NCBI RefSeq assembly: GCF_900111815.1 | Contig: NZ_LT630004.1 | Coordinates: 1,380,223 to 1,444,222 of the forward strand | Length of the DNA: 64,000 bases | Origin: Bacillus massilinigeriensis | GTDB lineage: Bacteria; Bacillota; Bacilli; Bacillales; Cytobacillaceae | Reading direction: 5' to 3' | Shown here: positions 18,172 to 27,575 of the stretch, in pieces | Position numbering within the stretch: position 1 is the first letter of the stretch | How the letters are laid out: every line of letters begins with the position of its first letter | Position numbers and translations under genes: made by a program | Notes under the pieces: model-generated | Told to the model about the DNA's origin: nothing | What the model saw: only the letters and a program-made list of their open reading frames with translations | The model's database searches: none

Positions 18172-18990
18172 ATGGATAAGGAAAAATGGCCATTAGTTAT
18201 TGGGAAAATTAGAACAATGAAACCGCTTGTGTACAATATCACCAATAACGTTGTATCTAATTTCACTGCTAATGGTTTACTCGCGATAGGTGCTTCTCCT
18301 GTAATGGCAATAGCGCCACAAGAAGCTGCATGTATGGCTTCAAAAGCAAATGCTTTGGTATTAAACATTGGTACATTGGATGAAAGGCTAATTGAAGCAA
18401 TGCTCCTTGCTGGGAAATCCGCCAATGAACATGGAATCCCGGTTGTGCTTGATCCTGTCGGTATTGGTGCTACTTCCTACAGAACAGAAACTGTCCGAAT
18501 GCTCTTAAGAGAATTGAAAGTTGATATTATTAGAGGAAATGCTGCAGAAATAGGTACGATTGCAGGAAATATTTATAAAATGAAAGGAGTAGACTCAACC
18601 ATTGATACTGAAGGGTTCCTTGAAGTCGCAACGGAGGTAGCTTCTAAGTATGAATCAGTAGTTGTTGTGACGGGAAAGAGGGATATTATTGCTGATTCTG
18701 TTGGAGATAAAATCTTCATTAGCAATGGACACGCCATGATGACAAAGGTAACTGGCACCGGCTGCCTTTTATCGGCCGTTATTGGTGCAGCTGCTTCAGT
18801 GGAGAAAGACTATGCTAGTGCCGCAACCGCTGCGCTTACGTACTACAATATCGCTGGGGAAAAAGCTGCACGGAAAGCAGGGAAGCATGGAACAGGAAGT
18901 TTCCAAGTTGAGTTTATTAATGAACTTTCGAACTTATCTCATATACATTGGATTCATGAAGCGATGGCAGAGGAAGTGATTCAGTCGTGA
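18172..18990 (+). CDS. thiM: Hydroxyethylthiazole kinase
   Basis: ThiM phosphorylates 4-methyl-5-(2-hydroxyethyl)thiazole with ATP, salvaging the thiazole half of thiamine. The start at 18172 follows GGAGAGG and gives 272 residues, the usual ThiM length; two upstream ATGs in frame are less well placed. Family motifs include NITNNVVSNFTANGLLA, the ribokinase-like VLDPVG, and TGTGCLLSA near 200-210 with the catalytic Cys. It is the first gene of the TPP-controlled operon and overlaps thiD by four bases (GTGA). Confidence 0.95.
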   Translation: MDKEKWPLVIGKIRTMKPLVYNITNNVVSNFTANGLLAIGASPVMAIAPQEAACMASKANALVLNIGTLDERLIEAMLLAGKSANEHGIPVVLDPVGIGATSYRTETVRMLLRELKVDIIRGNAAEIGTIAGNIYKMKGVDSTIDTEGFLEVATEVASKYESVVVVTGKRDIIADSVGDKIFISNGHAMMTKVTGTGCLLSAVIGAAASVEKDYASAATAALTYYNIAGEKAARKAGKHGTGSFQVEFINELSNLSHIHWIHEAMAEEVIQS

Positions 18991-19808
18991 AGGTTGCTAA
19001 AGCATTGACTATTGCTGGTTCTGACAGTGGCGGAGGTGCAGGGATTCAGGCAGATCTCAAAACTTTTCAAGAAATGAAAGTATTTGGGACCTCTGTTTTA
19101 ACAGCAGTAACTGCCCAAAATACTTTAGGAGTGAAAGATATCCAGCCAATTACCCCAGAAATGGTTATATCACAGATAGATTGTGTTGGGGAAGACATCG
19201 GAACAGACAGTGTCAAAACGGGGATGCTCTTTAGCGCAGAAATCATTGAAGCAGTCTCCAACAGAATGAATCATTATGGCTGGCGTCCAGTAGTGGATCC
19301 GGTCATGATAGCAAAGGGAGGTGCGCCATTACTGCAAAAGGAGGCAATTAGGGCGCTAAAGGAATATTTACTTCCGCTCGCACTTGTCATCACACCAAAT
19401 GTTCCGGAAGCAGAAGCTCTTACGGGTATTCGAATTTCTGCAGAAAAGGATAAACGAAAAGCTGCTATGCTGCTTCATTCTCTTGGGTCAGAAATTGTTG
19501 TAATCAAAGGTGGCCATGATCCTGTTGCAAGTCATTACGCAGAGGATTTATTTTTTGATGGAAACGAATTTCATTCTTTTAAAAGCAAAAGGATGTTTAC
19601 AAAAAATACACATGGCACCGGATGTACATTTTCGGCTGCAATTACAGCTGGAATTGCAAATGGCTTAACTCCATACGAAGCGGTGAAAACTGCTAAGATG
19701 TTTATCCAGTGTGCAATTGAAAATCAACTGGAAATAGGAAATGGACACGGCCCTACGAATCACTTTGCCTACAACAGGACAGGGGGAAGTTTAAGGGATG
19801 AAACTTAA
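18987..19808 (+). CDS. thiD: Hydroxymethylpyrimidine / HMP-phosphate kinase
   Basis: ThiD makes HMP-PP, the pyrimidine precursor of thiamine, in two successive phosphorylations. The 273-residue protein has the PfkB/ribokinase-like motifs: AGSDSGGGAGIQADLKTF at the N-terminus, VVDPVMIAKGG, ITPNVPEAEAL, and the anion-hole sequence THGTGCTFSAA. The GTG start at 18987 overlaps the thiM stop codon. A Bacillus paralog (PdxK) phosphorylates pyridoxine-type substrates, but the operon context here supports ThiD. Confidence 0.94.
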   Translation: MKVAKALTIAGSDSGGGAGIQADLKTFQEMKVFGTSVLTAVTAQNTLGVKDIQPITPEMVISQIDCVGEDIGTDSVKTGMLFSAEIIEAVSNRMNHYGWRPVVDPVMIAKGGAPLLQKEAIRALKEYLLPLALVITPNVPEAEALTGIRISAEKDKRKAAMLLHSLGSEIVVIKGGHDPVASHYAEDLFFDGNEFHSFKSKRMFTKNTHGTGCTFSAAITAGIANGLTPYEAVKTAKMFIQCAIENQLEIGNGHGPTNHFAYNRTGGSLRDET

Positions 19809-20442
19809 TTTGCGTGAACACCTTCGTCTCTACTTCATTATGGGAAGTAACAATACGGAAATGGAACCAGAGAAGGTTTTAAAGCAAGCAATCGATGGCG
19901 GAATTACTATGTTCCAGTTCCGGGAAAAAGGGGATGGAAGCCTTGTTGGGAACGAGAAAAAAAAATTGGCTAAGCTGCTGATGCATATTTGCCGTGAGAA
20001 TAGGATTCCGTTCATTGTTAATGATGATATCGAACTTGCTTTGGAATTGGATGCTGATGGGATCCATATTGGCCAAGATGACTTCCCAGCAAATGAAGCA
20101 AGGAGAATGCTTGGCAATAAAATACTAGGAGTATCGGTTCACACATTAGACGAAGCAAATCAGGCTATTGAAGCAGGCACAGATTATTTTGGTGTTGGAC
20201 CGATATATGGTACGTCTACCAAAACGGATGCTTTGCCGCCTGCTGGAGTAGGATTCATAAAGGAGTTAAGATCACAAGGGATTGATCTTCCAATCGTAGG
20301 GATTGGAGGGATTGATTCGAACAATGCTGCGGCAGTAATCGAGGCGGGAGCCGATGGCGTCTCTATTATTTCAGCCATATCAACGAAAAAAAATCCGGAG
20401 GAAGCAGCCCAACGGATTTTAAATGAAATGAACTCTAATTAA
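19798..20442 (+). CDS. thiE: Thiamine-phosphate synthase
   Basis: ThiE joins HMP-PP with thiazole phosphate to give thiamine phosphate. The 214-residue TIM-barrel protein shows QFREKG near residue 40, NDDIELALELDADGIHIGQDD (pyrophosphate and Mg2+ site), GVGPIYGTSTK and GIGGI. The start overlaps the end of thiD by 11 bases. With thiM and thiD it forms the salvage end of thiamine synthesis. The thiazole and HMP de novo genes (thiC, thiG, thiF, thiO) are not in this window. Confidence 0.95.
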   Translation: MKLNLREHLRLYFIMGSNNTEMEPEKVLKQAIDGGITMFQFREKGDGSLVGNEKKKLAKLLMHICRENRIPFIVNDDIELALELDADGIHIGQDDFPANEARRMLGNKILGVSVHTLDEANQAIEAGTDYFGVGPIYGTSTKTDALPPAGVGFIKELRSQGIDLPIVGIGGIDSNNAAAVIEAGADGVSIISAISTKKNPEEAAQRILNEMNSN

Positions 20443-20446
20443 AGAT

Positions 20447-20491
20447 AACACTATAAGGGACTCTTCATACGGAAGTGTCCCTTATAGTGTT
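20447..20491 (+). terminator. Terminator of the thiMDE operon
   Basis: A perfect 15-bp stem: AACACTATAAGGGAC (20447-20461) pairs with its complement at 20477-20491. It starts five bases after the thiE stop. Confidence 0.85.
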
Positions 20492-20604
20492 TGATACATA
20501 CAGATAAATGTGTCATGTAATGAATCAATGCGAGTTTGCTCTTATTAAGAAATGATGGTGAGCCAATCAAGGACCCCATTATTATTTAATAACGCTCCAT
20601 GTAA

Positions 20605-21822
20605 TCAAAATGGAGAGCTTTGGACGTCTCTCGTTTTTTTCTCTTCCAGTGAATTTGTGAATCGAAAAAGAAGAAAACTTAAGATAAACATTACTATTAC
20701 GGGCAACTGTACAGCCATACTAACGGTTTTTTCTCCAAACAGTCCTAACAAGAATGTTATGCTGATAAGCATGATACTAATAATGACAGCGAAAAAGTTT
20801 GAAAAACGCGCCATTAAAGTCGCTGGAATTGATTCTTGGTATAATGTCATGATCCCAGAATTGGCAACCGCTTGAGCAACTCCGAGAACGGTAAAGGACG
20901 TTAGTGCCGTTTGAAAATTAGGGCTGTAAGCATACCCTGCAAAACCAATAGTGGAAAAAAGCATTCCAACTCCAACCATTGTTTTGGCCGAGATCCATTT
21001 AGAGAGGATGGAAGCGAGTAGAGAACCAGCGAAGTAGCCGATTCCGCAAAAACTTACGAGCAAACTGTACTGTGTTGCGTTTAGCCCTAAGACTTCTTTT
21101 GAATAAACCCATTCAAGGGAATCTAACGCCATCCCCATTACAATCAATGTTTGGAAGGTTATATATACTTTTACAAAATCATTTTTTTCTTTTGTCAACC
21201 CTACGACTGACTTTCGGTCTGCATTCCAAGTTTTCCAAAAAGGGATTCTCGATGTTGCAACAGAATTTTCCTCTTTAAACGGGAGGAAAATGAGCAGAAT
21301 CGCAGAAAGGATGAAGGAAGCTCCATTGATTAAGACAACGCCCGTTGGAGAGAAGATGGGCAGCAATAATCCTGCAACGGCTGGCCCAATTACCAATCCC
21401 CCTGATTGCGCAGCTTGAAAGATGCCGTTAAACGCACCCCTCTGCTGTGCAGGAAGGAATTTCGCGATATAAGCCTGTGAGGCAGGAGTAAAAAAGGAGC
21501 TGCAAACATGCACAAAAAAGATGATGAGAAGTATAAAGCCGATGTTTTGCTGGAAAGCTAGGACGAACATCAATAGTCCACGGATAATATCCGTTACAAT
21601 CATAATGGTTTTCTTAGGAAACCGATCAATGAAGCCACCAGTCCAGGGTTTAATGACAATACCAGCGATTGGACCAAGAATCCAAAGGGTTGCCACGCTG
21701 ATCGCTGAACCTGTCAGTTTATAAATAAATACATTGATGGCAATGAGATACATGAAATCTCCTGCAGATGAAATGCCGACGCCAAGCAGCAATGGTATGA
21801 ATCGCTTTTCTATAAATTTCAA
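20605..21822 (-). CDS. MFS transporter (EntS/MefA-like exporter)
   Basis: A 405-residue major facilitator with 12 predicted membrane segments, related to the EntS/macrolide-efflux MFS_3 branch. The loop between TM2 and TM3 carries GGFIDRFPKKTIM, the motif A position of MFS drug exporters. TM5 contains VIGPAVAGLLL. The TTG at 21822 has GGGGAGG eight bases upstream. Likely substrates of this family are siderophores or macrolide-type antibiotics; none can be assigned. It is monocistronic and convergent with thiMDE. Confidence 0.85.
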   Translation of the reverse strand: MKFIEKRFIPLLLGVGISSAGDFMYLIAINVFIYKLTGSAISVATLWILGPIAGIVIKPWTGGFIDRFPKKTIMIVTDIIRGLLMFVLAFQQNIGFILLIIFFVHVCSSFFTPASQAYIAKFLPAQQRGAFNGIFQAAQSGGLVIGPAVAGLLLPIFSPTGVVLINGASFILSAILLIFLPFKEENSVATSRIPFWKTWNADRKSVVGLTKEKNDFVKVYITFQTLIVMGMALDSLEWVYSKEVLGLNATQYSLLVSFCGIGYFAGSLLASILSKWISAKTMVGVGMLFSTIGFAGYAYSPNFQTALTSFTVLGVAQAVANSGIMTLYQESIPATLMARFSNFFAVIISIMLISITFLLGLFGEKTVSMAVQLPVIVMFILSFLLFRFTNSLEEKKTRDVQSSPF

Positions 21823-22145
21823 TCAAAGATTCCTCCCCAGGGATCATGTATGTACAGGACATAATTATTGTTTTTTAAATGAAATAGTTCATCCAATTTT
21901 TAGTATAGTCTAAAAATTTAATTTTTCAATATTATTTTAAAAAAGGTTGCAAACCCGTGCATTAGTCTTATTTTTCAGGTTGCAGAAATAGTCAGGAAGC
22001 ATCATAATTAAGGATGCTGAGATGGAATAACCTGTTTTTTCTTCTGTTTGGTGATTTTTTTCGACATATTTCTTCAATATACCCCCAAAAAAAGAAGGAT
22101 AGGACGAATCTTATTTTGTAGCAGTAATATATACGGAGGCAACAT
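21823..22145. other. Divergent intergenic region
   Basis: An AT-rich spacer between two divergent genes. It must hold promoters for both, but no clear -35/-10 pair was identified. No small ORF with a ribosome site and no strong hairpin was seen. Confidence 0.4.
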
Positions 22146-22625
22146 ATGAGTTATGATCATGTAGGGCAAAAAGAAAAAGGGTATAGCGCTGGTTTTTTTG
22201 GTGCATTGAAAGGAAAGGGAATCAAGCAGTCAATTAAAGATTCCTTTCAGCAAAAAAGAGAGAATTATTTGGAGAAAAAGGCTGATTTCACAGATTTCAT
22301 ACTTAAAAAAATGCATACATACAAAAAGGTGGATGGCCTTTTCTTGTGGGAAGTTGACCGAAAACTCAACAGCCTTGCGAAAAAAGGATTCAAGCAAAAA
22401 GACTTAGTAAATGGAATTATTACAATCGTGCTTTCACGGAAAGAGACAAACCAGCTTGCAACTGATGAGGAAAAAGCAAGGATAGAAACTACTATCCAAG
22501 AGCTGGAAGGTTTGGAAAATTTAAAGCTTCTGCAGTTTTATCGTTATCAACTAGCGTATTGTGAAAAGAAGTTTTATGATGGTCAAGTTACACGGTGGAT
22601 TGAATTGAAAGTTACGAACTTATAG
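22146..22625 (+). CDS. Protein of unknown function, basic and helical
   Basis: A 159-residue, lysine-rich and apparently all-helical protein with no signal peptide or membrane segment. Its start at 22146 follows ACGGAGG. The N-terminus (about 5-35) is rich in Gly, Lys and Gln. The middle contains FLWEVDRKLNSLAKKGFKQ. It is not recognised as a known family. It stands alone with its own terminator ahead of the cold-shock gene. Confidence 0.7.
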   Translation: MSYDHVGQKEKGYSAGFFGALKGKGIKQSIKDSFQQKRENYLEKKADFTDFILKKMHTYKKVDGLFLWEVDRKLNSLAKKGFKQKDLVNGIITIVLSRKETNQLATDEEKARIETTIQELEGLENLKLLQFYRYQLAYCEKKFYDGQVTRWIELKVTNL

Positions 22626-22627
22626 AG

Positions 22628-22655
22628 AACACGCCGATTATATGCGTGTTTTTTT
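22628..22655 (+). terminator. Terminator after the helical unknown protein
   Basis: AACACGC (22628-22634) pairs with GCGTGTT (22644-22650), followed by TTTTTG. It begins immediately after the stop codon. Confidence 0.8.
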
Positions 22656-22753
22656 GTTTGAATTATTTCATTCTGAATATTGCATTGGATATATGGGTAT
22701 AATACTTCTGCAAGACAAATTGCAATTTTAATTAATGCTAGGAGGCAACAAAA

Positions 22754-22954
22754 TTGGAACGTGGTAGAGTTAAATGGTTTAACAGCGAAAAAGGATTTGG
22801 ATTTATTGAGCGTGAAGGCGGGGAAGACGTATTTGTTCATTTCTCAGCCATTCAAGGAGAGGGTTACAAGAGCTTAGATGAGGGCCAAGAAGTAACCTTT
22901 GATGTTGAGCAAGGTGACCGCGGCCCACAGGCTGTTAATGTGAATAAAGCATAA
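22754..22954 (+). CDS. csp: Cold-shock protein (CspC-like)
   Basis: A 66-residue single-OB-fold RNA chaperone. RNP1 (KGFGFIE, residues 13-19) and RNP2 (DVFVHF, 25-30) are intact. The C-terminal half ([20 protein letters not shown]) looks more like Bacillus CspC than CspB or CspD. The TTG start at 22754 follows AGGAGG (22739-22744). A TATAAT at 22698-22703 suggests a short leader. It binds single-stranded RNA/DNA and prevents inhibitory secondary structure in the cold or in stationary phase. It is monocistronic. Confidence 0.95.
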   Translation: MERGRVKWFNSEKGFGFIEREGGEDVFVHFSAIQGEGYKSLDEGQEVTFDVEQGDRGPQAVNVNKA

Positions 22955-22977
22955 TTACATTCGCAAAAAAGCAGTAG

Positions 22978-23008
22978 CAGACCCATATTGATTGGGTCTG
23001 TTCTTTTA
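22978..23008 (+). terminator. Terminator of the cold-shock gene
   Basis: CAGACCCA (22978-22985) pairs with TGGGTCTG (22993-23000), followed by TTCTTTT. It may also serve the convergent ywbE gene. Confidence 0.8.
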
Positions 23009-23025
23009 GTTTGATTCCATTCTTC

Positions 23026-23223
23026 CTACCCCTTAATATGCTTTACTCTGCCAACCCTTCCATCTGAAAGTCTAACTTTTATTCCATGCGGATGCGATGC
23101 AGAATTGGTGAGAATATCCTTGACAATACCGGCAGTTAATTTGCCTGTCTTTTGGTCTTCTTTAAGGACAATATCCACTTGCGTACCAGTATGAATGTTA
23201 CTGCGAATCCTTCCATCCATCAT
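23026..23223 (-). CDS. ywbE: YwbE family protein (DUF2196)
   Basis: A 65-residue protein matching the YwbE family over its full length. The conserved core is VDIVLKEDQKTGKLTxGIVKDxLT and HPHGIKVRLxDGRVGRV (residues about 17-60). The family has a small beta-barrel look and no established function. Two adjacent ATGs make the first residue ambiguous. It is monocistronic and convergent with the cold-shock gene. Confidence 0.88.
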   Translation of the reverse strand: MMDGRIRSNIHTGTQVDIVLKEDQKTGKLTAGIVKDILTNSASHPHGIKVRLSDGRVGRVKHIKG

Positions 23224-23397
23224 TTTACCTTCTTTCTCAATTGTTTATTTTACCAATGATATCACTTTTCTGATTAATAAAGCGCTTTATTGAAAAAATA
23301 ATTCCCACTGTTCGGTTAATCCTATGTATGACAGGGAAGTTGTGTTATATTATTATTTAAATTTCTTGTAGCTCTTATGAGTAAGGAAGGTGTAATC

Positions 23398-26148
23398 ATG
23401 GCAACAGAAATGCAGTCTTATGACAGCAGGCTTCCATTGCGTCGCGATGTGAAGATGCTTGGACAAATACTAGGCGATATTCTCGTCTATCATGGGGGAA
23501 AAGAACTCCTTGAAAAAGTAGAACATATCAGGGGAATGTGTAAGAATATTAGAACCGAGTTTGACCGGGAAACATTCGAAGAATTAAAACAGGAGATATG
23601 CAGCCTTGACCCAGAAATGAGGAAACAAGTTATCAGAGCGTTTTCTGTTTATTTCCATCTTATTAACGCGGCAGAGCAAAATCATAGGATAAGGCGGCGA
23701 AGGGAGTATTTACTGGAATCTGACTCGAAAGTGCAGCCTTTTTCTATTGAAAGTGCCATTCTTTCCTTGAAAGAAAATGAGGTAACTCCAGAGGGGATTA
23801 GAAGAGTCCTGGATAGCTTAAGTTTGGAACTCGTCATTACGGCCCATCCGACAGAAGCGACGAAGCGCTCCATTCTGGAAATACAGAAGCGGATATCCAA
23901 CATATTGAAGGGGAAGGATAACCCTCTGCTTTCTAAAAAGGAAAAGGATAAACTTGATGAAAGTTTGTTTAATGAAGTGATGGTACTTTGGCAGACAAAT
24001 GAATTAAGAGATCGCAAGCCAACAGTTATTGACGAAGTAAGAAACGGACTTTACTATTTCGATCAAACGTTGTTTAACGTGCTGCCAGATATCCATGAGG
24101 AAGTTGCTGATAGTCTTAGTAAGCATTTTCCTGAAGAAGATTGGGAAGTACCGAATTTCCTTTACTTTGGTTCATGGATTGGCGGAGACCGTGATGGCAA
24201 TCCAAACGTAACCCCTGAAATCACTTGGGAAACGCTTGAAAAGCAGCGCCGCCTTGTGGTGAAAAAATATAAGGCAGCTCTGATTGACCTTATGAAACGT
24301 TTTAGCCATTCCAGCGCGAGAGTTAAAGTGAGTGAAGAATTGCTTAGCACCCTTGAAAGTGAAGAAAGAGCATACCTCGCAGAAGGCAAAACATGGCCAA
24401 TTGCAGAGGAAGCTTATCGCCGGAAAATCGCAATTATTTTGGCAAGGGTGAAAGAAGTTGGGAAATCCCCTCTTGGTTACAGAACAGCCGAGGAATTGCT
24501 ACAAGATCTCCTAGTCATTCAAAGAAGTGCTGTTAACCATCACCCGGCAAACCATGAGCTAAAGACATTAAAAAAATTAATACGTCAGGTTGAACTTTTT
24601 GGATTCCATTTAGCAACACTTGATATTAGAAACCATAGTGGGGAACATGAAGCTGCCGTTGCTGAAATTTTCAAAAAAGTGCGCATATCTGATGATTATG
24701 CAGCACTTAAAGAAGAAGAAAAGTTAAAAATCCTTCAAGACGTATTAGCAGATCCAAGACCCCTTTTAGTATCACACGAGGAGTATACACAAGAAACCAG
24801 ACAGATGATCGATGTTTTCCATCTCATCAAGAATGCGCACGGAGAGTTCGGCAAGCGATCTATCGCAGTTTACCTCGTTAGTATGACCCAATCTCCAAGC
24901 GATCTCTTAGAGGTTCTTCTGTTGGCAAAAGAAGCAGGAATTTATCGTGTTCACGGTGACGGAAGCATCGATTCTGATCTCCATGTGGCACCGCTTTTGG
25001 AAACGATCGATGACCTTACCGCAGGCCCTGCCATCATGGAGACTTTATTTGTAATGCCGGTGTACCGGAGACATCTAGAAAAGCGGGGAATGCAGCAGGA
25101 AATCATGCTCGGATATTCGGACGGAAGCAAGGATGGCGGTACGATGACCGCTAACTGGAAGCTGTATAAAGCACAGCTGGAAATCCACCAAATGGCAAAA
25201 ACTCATGGAGTCGCTCTGAAGTTTTTCCATGGACGAGGTGGTTCACTTGGCCGTGGAGGGGGTCCGCTTAATCGAAGCCTTCTTTCTCAGCCTGCTGAAA
25301 CACTTGGAGATGGAGTGAAAATAACAGAGCAAGGGGAAGTTCTATCAGCGCGCTACCTTGTTGAAGAGATTGCCTATCGAAGCCTTGAACAGGCAACTTC
25401 TACACTTATCACTTCAGCCGCGAAAATGACTAAAGGAAAAATTCGCGAAGAGCGTTGGGTAAGTGCCATCGAGAATATTTCAGCAGCATCCTTGAAAAAA
25501 TACCAGTCACTTGTTTTTGAAGATCCCGATTTCCTGACATATTTCCATGAAGCGACACCGCTAGGAGAAGTGGCAGAACTGAAAATCGGTTCCCGCCCTG
25601 CCAGTAGGAAAAACAGCAGATCATTTGAAAATCTTCGGGCCATCCCTTGGGTATTTGCTTGGACACAAAGCCGTCAACTGCTTCCTGCTTGGTATGCTGC
25701 TGGGACGGGGCTGCAACACTATGTTGAACAAAGCAGCGAAGGATTGTCGTTGCTGCAAGAGATGTATGAAAACTGGACGTTCTTCCGTTCTACCATCGAT
25801 AACCTGCAAATGGCCTTGATGAAAGCAGACATCACTACTGCTAAGGAATATACCACCCTTGTAGAAAACAAAGAAATGGCAAATAGAATTTTTGGTAATA
25901 TCCACGAAGAATATAAGCGGACAAAGGAGATTGTTTTGAAAATTAGCGGCGATATAGAACTGCTTGATCATTCTCCAAATATCCAGGACTCCGTACACTT
26001 ACGTAATCCTTATGTTGATCCGCTTAATTTCATCCAAATAGCACTGCTTAAAGAATTGCGAAAGACGGAGGATCCAGACGAAGAAATGTTCACACAAGTA
26101 TTGCTTACCATCAGCGGTGTTGCAGCGGGTCTGCGGAATACCGGCTGA
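23398..26148 (+). CDS. ppc: Phosphoenolpyruvate carboxylase
   Basis: Ppc carboxylates PEP with bicarbonate to oxaloacetate, refilling the TCA cycle. The ATG at 23398, behind GAAGGTG, gives 916 residues; an ATG at 23377 is in frame but less likely. Catalytic motifs are intact: VITAHPTEATKR with His150, GSWIGGDRDGNP, FHGRGGSLGRGGGP, and GSRPASR near 730. B. subtilis uses pyruvate carboxylase instead and lacks ppc, so its presence points to other Bacillaceae lineages. Two terminators follow. Confidence 0.97.
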   Translation: MATEMQSYDSRLPLRRDVKMLGQILGDILVYHGGKELLEKVEHIRGMCKNIRTEFDRETFEELKQEICSLDPEMRKQVIRAFSVYFHLINAAEQNHRIRRRREYLLESDSKVQPFSIESAILSLKENEVTPEGIRRVLDSLSLELVITAHPTEATKRSILEIQKRISNILKGKDNPLLSKKEKDKLDESLFNEVMVLWQTNELRDRKPTVIDEVRNGLYYFDQTLFNVLPDIHEEVADSLSKHFPEEDWEVPNFLYFGSWIGGDRDGNPNVTPEITWETLEKQRRLVVKKYKAALIDLMKRFSHSSARVKVSEELLSTLESEERAYLAEGKTWPIAEEAYRRKIAIILARVKEVGKSPLGYRTAEELLQDLLVIQRSAVNHHPANHELKTLKKLIRQVELFGFHLATLDIRNHSGEHEAAVAEIFKKVRISDDYAALKEEEKLKILQDVLADPRPLLVSHEEYTQETRQMIDVFHLIKNAHGEFGKRSIAVYLVSMTQSPSDLLEVLLLAKEAGIYRVHGDGSIDSDLHVAPLLETIDDLTAGPAIMETLFVMPVYRRHLEKRGMQQEIMLGYSDGSKDGGTMTANWKLYKAQLEIHQMAKTHGVALKFFHGRGGSLGRGGGPLNRSLLSQPAETLGDGVKITEQGEVLSARYLVEEIAYRSLEQATSTLITSAAKMTKGKIREERWVSAIENISAASLKKYQSLVFEDPDFLTYFHEATPLGEVAELKIGSRPASRKNSRSFENLRAIPWVFAWTQSRQLLPAWYAAGTGLQHYVEQSSEGLSLLQEMYENWTFFRSTIDNLQMALMKADITTAKEYTTLVENKEMANRIFGNIHEEYKRTKEIVLKISGDIELLDHSPNIQDSVHLRNPYVDPLNFIQIALLKELRKTEDPDEEMFTQVLLTISGVAAGLRNTG

Positions 26149-26169
26149 GAAAAGATAACGCTTGACTGG

Positions 26170-26198
26170 CCTGCCGTCCTAGCCGGCAGGTTTTATTT
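26170..26198 (+). terminator. Terminator of ppc
   Basis: CCTGCCG (26170-26176) pairs with CGGCAGG (26184-26190), followed by TTTTATTT. Confidence 0.85.
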
Positions 26199-26257
26199 GT
26201 CCAAAAAAATTCTTTGGGGAAAATATTAACGAGGAGATCTACTCGCTGTTAGGGTGT

Positions 26258-26302
26258 GCAAGGATACGAGATTGGGAACTACTTCGTATCCCTGCCTTTT
26301 TT
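26258..26302 (+). terminator. Second terminator downstream of ppc
   Basis: GCAAGGATACGA (26258-26269) pairs with TCGTATCCCTGC (26284-26295, one mismatch), followed by CTTTTTTA. The T run is only on the plus-strand side, so it faces ppc rather than the convergent DUF421 gene. Confidence 0.7.
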
Positions 26303-26975
26303 ATTGATAGCATTTCACATAAAAACCATTCTGCAAGGACCATTCTGCATAATAGATCTCATGGATGTTTTCATAGCCCATTTCTGCGAGTGAAGCTTCT
26401 AGCCAATCTACATTCTTCCCCATTGATTTGAGCGCTTTTTCTAATACTTTTCCTTCGTCTACCAACATATAAGAAGGGCTTATTTTTGGAGTGTCTATGC
26501 CCAGTTGGTTAGGGGTGACAGGAGAGGAGGCCGGCGAAGCCATTACGCTTAAGTGTCCGCTCGGCTCTAAAAAGGCATATTTGACTTCTTGGACGGAAAA
26601 AACGCCATTTTGCCGTAGCATGGACCGTAGCTGTTCCATCTCCATTTTTTCTTTTTTCAGTACATCAAGATTAATTTCCCCATCAGCAATAAGGGTTTCA
26701 GGTTCTCCTTTTATGAGAGGTCGTGTCTTGTCAAATCTCTGAACAGTATATTCGACGATGAAAATTAGAAAAGCCCACAACGCAAAGGTATATAAGAGGT
26801 GACCAATTGTCACTTTGTGGTCAAAAATCGCTTCCTCTAAGATTCCACCAAGAATGATTGCGTAAACGAAATCAAACGGGGTAACTTGTGCCAGTTCTTT
26901 TTTACCCATAAGACGAATGACAAAAAGCAAGGAAACTAAGCCAAGAACAAGTTTAAGTGCAATTGATAAGTACAT
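26301..26975 (-). CDS. DUF421 / YetF-family membrane protein
   Basis: A 224-residue protein of the YetF/YdfR/YrbG family. Three N-terminal membrane segments (about 1-75) include the conserved LMGKKELAQVTPFDFVYAI region. A cytoplasmic DUF421 domain (about 80-150) follows, containing PLIKGEPETLIADGEIN and the MLRQNGVFSVQEVKYAFLEPSG stretch. Several family members in Bacillus are made in the forespore or in spores, but the function is not settled. The ATG at 26975 follows GGTGGAGG; a longer frame to 26996 overlaps that site. Confidence 0.88.
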   Translation of the reverse strand: MYLSIALKLVLGLVSLLFVIRLMGKKELAQVTPFDFVYAIILGGILEEAIFDHKVTIGHLLYTFALWAFLIFIVEYTVQRFDKTRPLIKGEPETLIADGEINLDVLKKEKMEMEQLRSMLRQNGVFSVQEVKYAFLEPSGHLSVMASPASSPVTPNQLGIDTPKISPSYMLVDEGKVLEKALKSMGKNVDWLEASLAEMGYENIHEIYYAEWSLQNGFYVKCYQ

Positions 26976-27146
26976 GTCATATCCTCCACCATACATACTA
27001 GACTATTAAGCTATTAAACCTTTCCCTAAAAAAGATTAAGATAACCTGCCTGTCAGAAAACACTATCGCGATAGGAGAAAACAGTTGAGAAATTAATGCT
27101 TTCTCGGTAACATGGAAGCAGTGCGAATGTAAAACGGGGGATTAGT

Positions 27147-27512
27147 GTGCAAAAGAGAATACTGATTGCGGAAGATGAATCTGTGATGAGAAGATTGTTG
27201 AAAATGTATTTAACGAGGGAAGGGTACCTTGTCGACGAGGCGGTGAATGGAACAGAGACTCTCCGTAAGGCTCTCTCGCTGGACTATGATCTTATTCTGC
27301 TTGATATATTTATGCCGGAGAAGAACGGGTTAAGCGTCCTAGAGGAATTGAGGGTTGAAAGGCGTACACCTGTCTTTTTGTTGTCTGCTATTGGAGGAGA
27401 AGAAGAGCAGCGTGAAGGAATCAAAATGGGAGCGGATGATTATATAATCAAACCTTTTAGTCCAGCTGAATTGATGACAAGGGTGAAATCCTACTTCGAC
27501 AAACAGAACTGA
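27147..27512 (+). CDS. Stand-alone response-regulator receiver domain
   Basis: A 121-residue protein consisting only of a REC domain. The acidic pair ED at 9-10, phosphoacceptor Asp53 in LLDIFMP, and Lys103 in IKPF are intact. The GTG start follows CGGGGGA. Its sequence (AEDESVMRRLLKMYL) is closer to the receiver of OmpR-type regulators than to CheY or Spo0F. No kinase or output domain is adjacent, so it may act by protein contact in a phosphorelay. Spo0F-like function is possible but unsupported. Confidence 0.85.
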   Translation: MQKRILIAEDESVMRRLLKMYLTREGYLVDEAVNGTETLRKALSLDYDLILLDIFMPEKNGLSVLEELRVERRTPVFLLSAIGGEEEQREGIKMGADDYIIKPFSPAELMTRVKSYFDKQN

Positions 27513-27536
27513 AGTAACCGCTTTCACAAGAACCCA

Positions 27537-27571
27537 AAAAGCTGGTGGAGATGCTCCGCCAGCTTTTGTTT
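27537..27571 (+). terminator. Terminator of the receiver gene, probably bidirectional
   Basis: AAAAGCTGGTGGAG pairs with CTCCGCCAGCTTTT (one G-T pair) around ATG. T tracts flank it on both strands, so it can also serve the convergent small gene at 27576. Confidence 0.8.
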
Positions 27572-27575
27572 CGTT

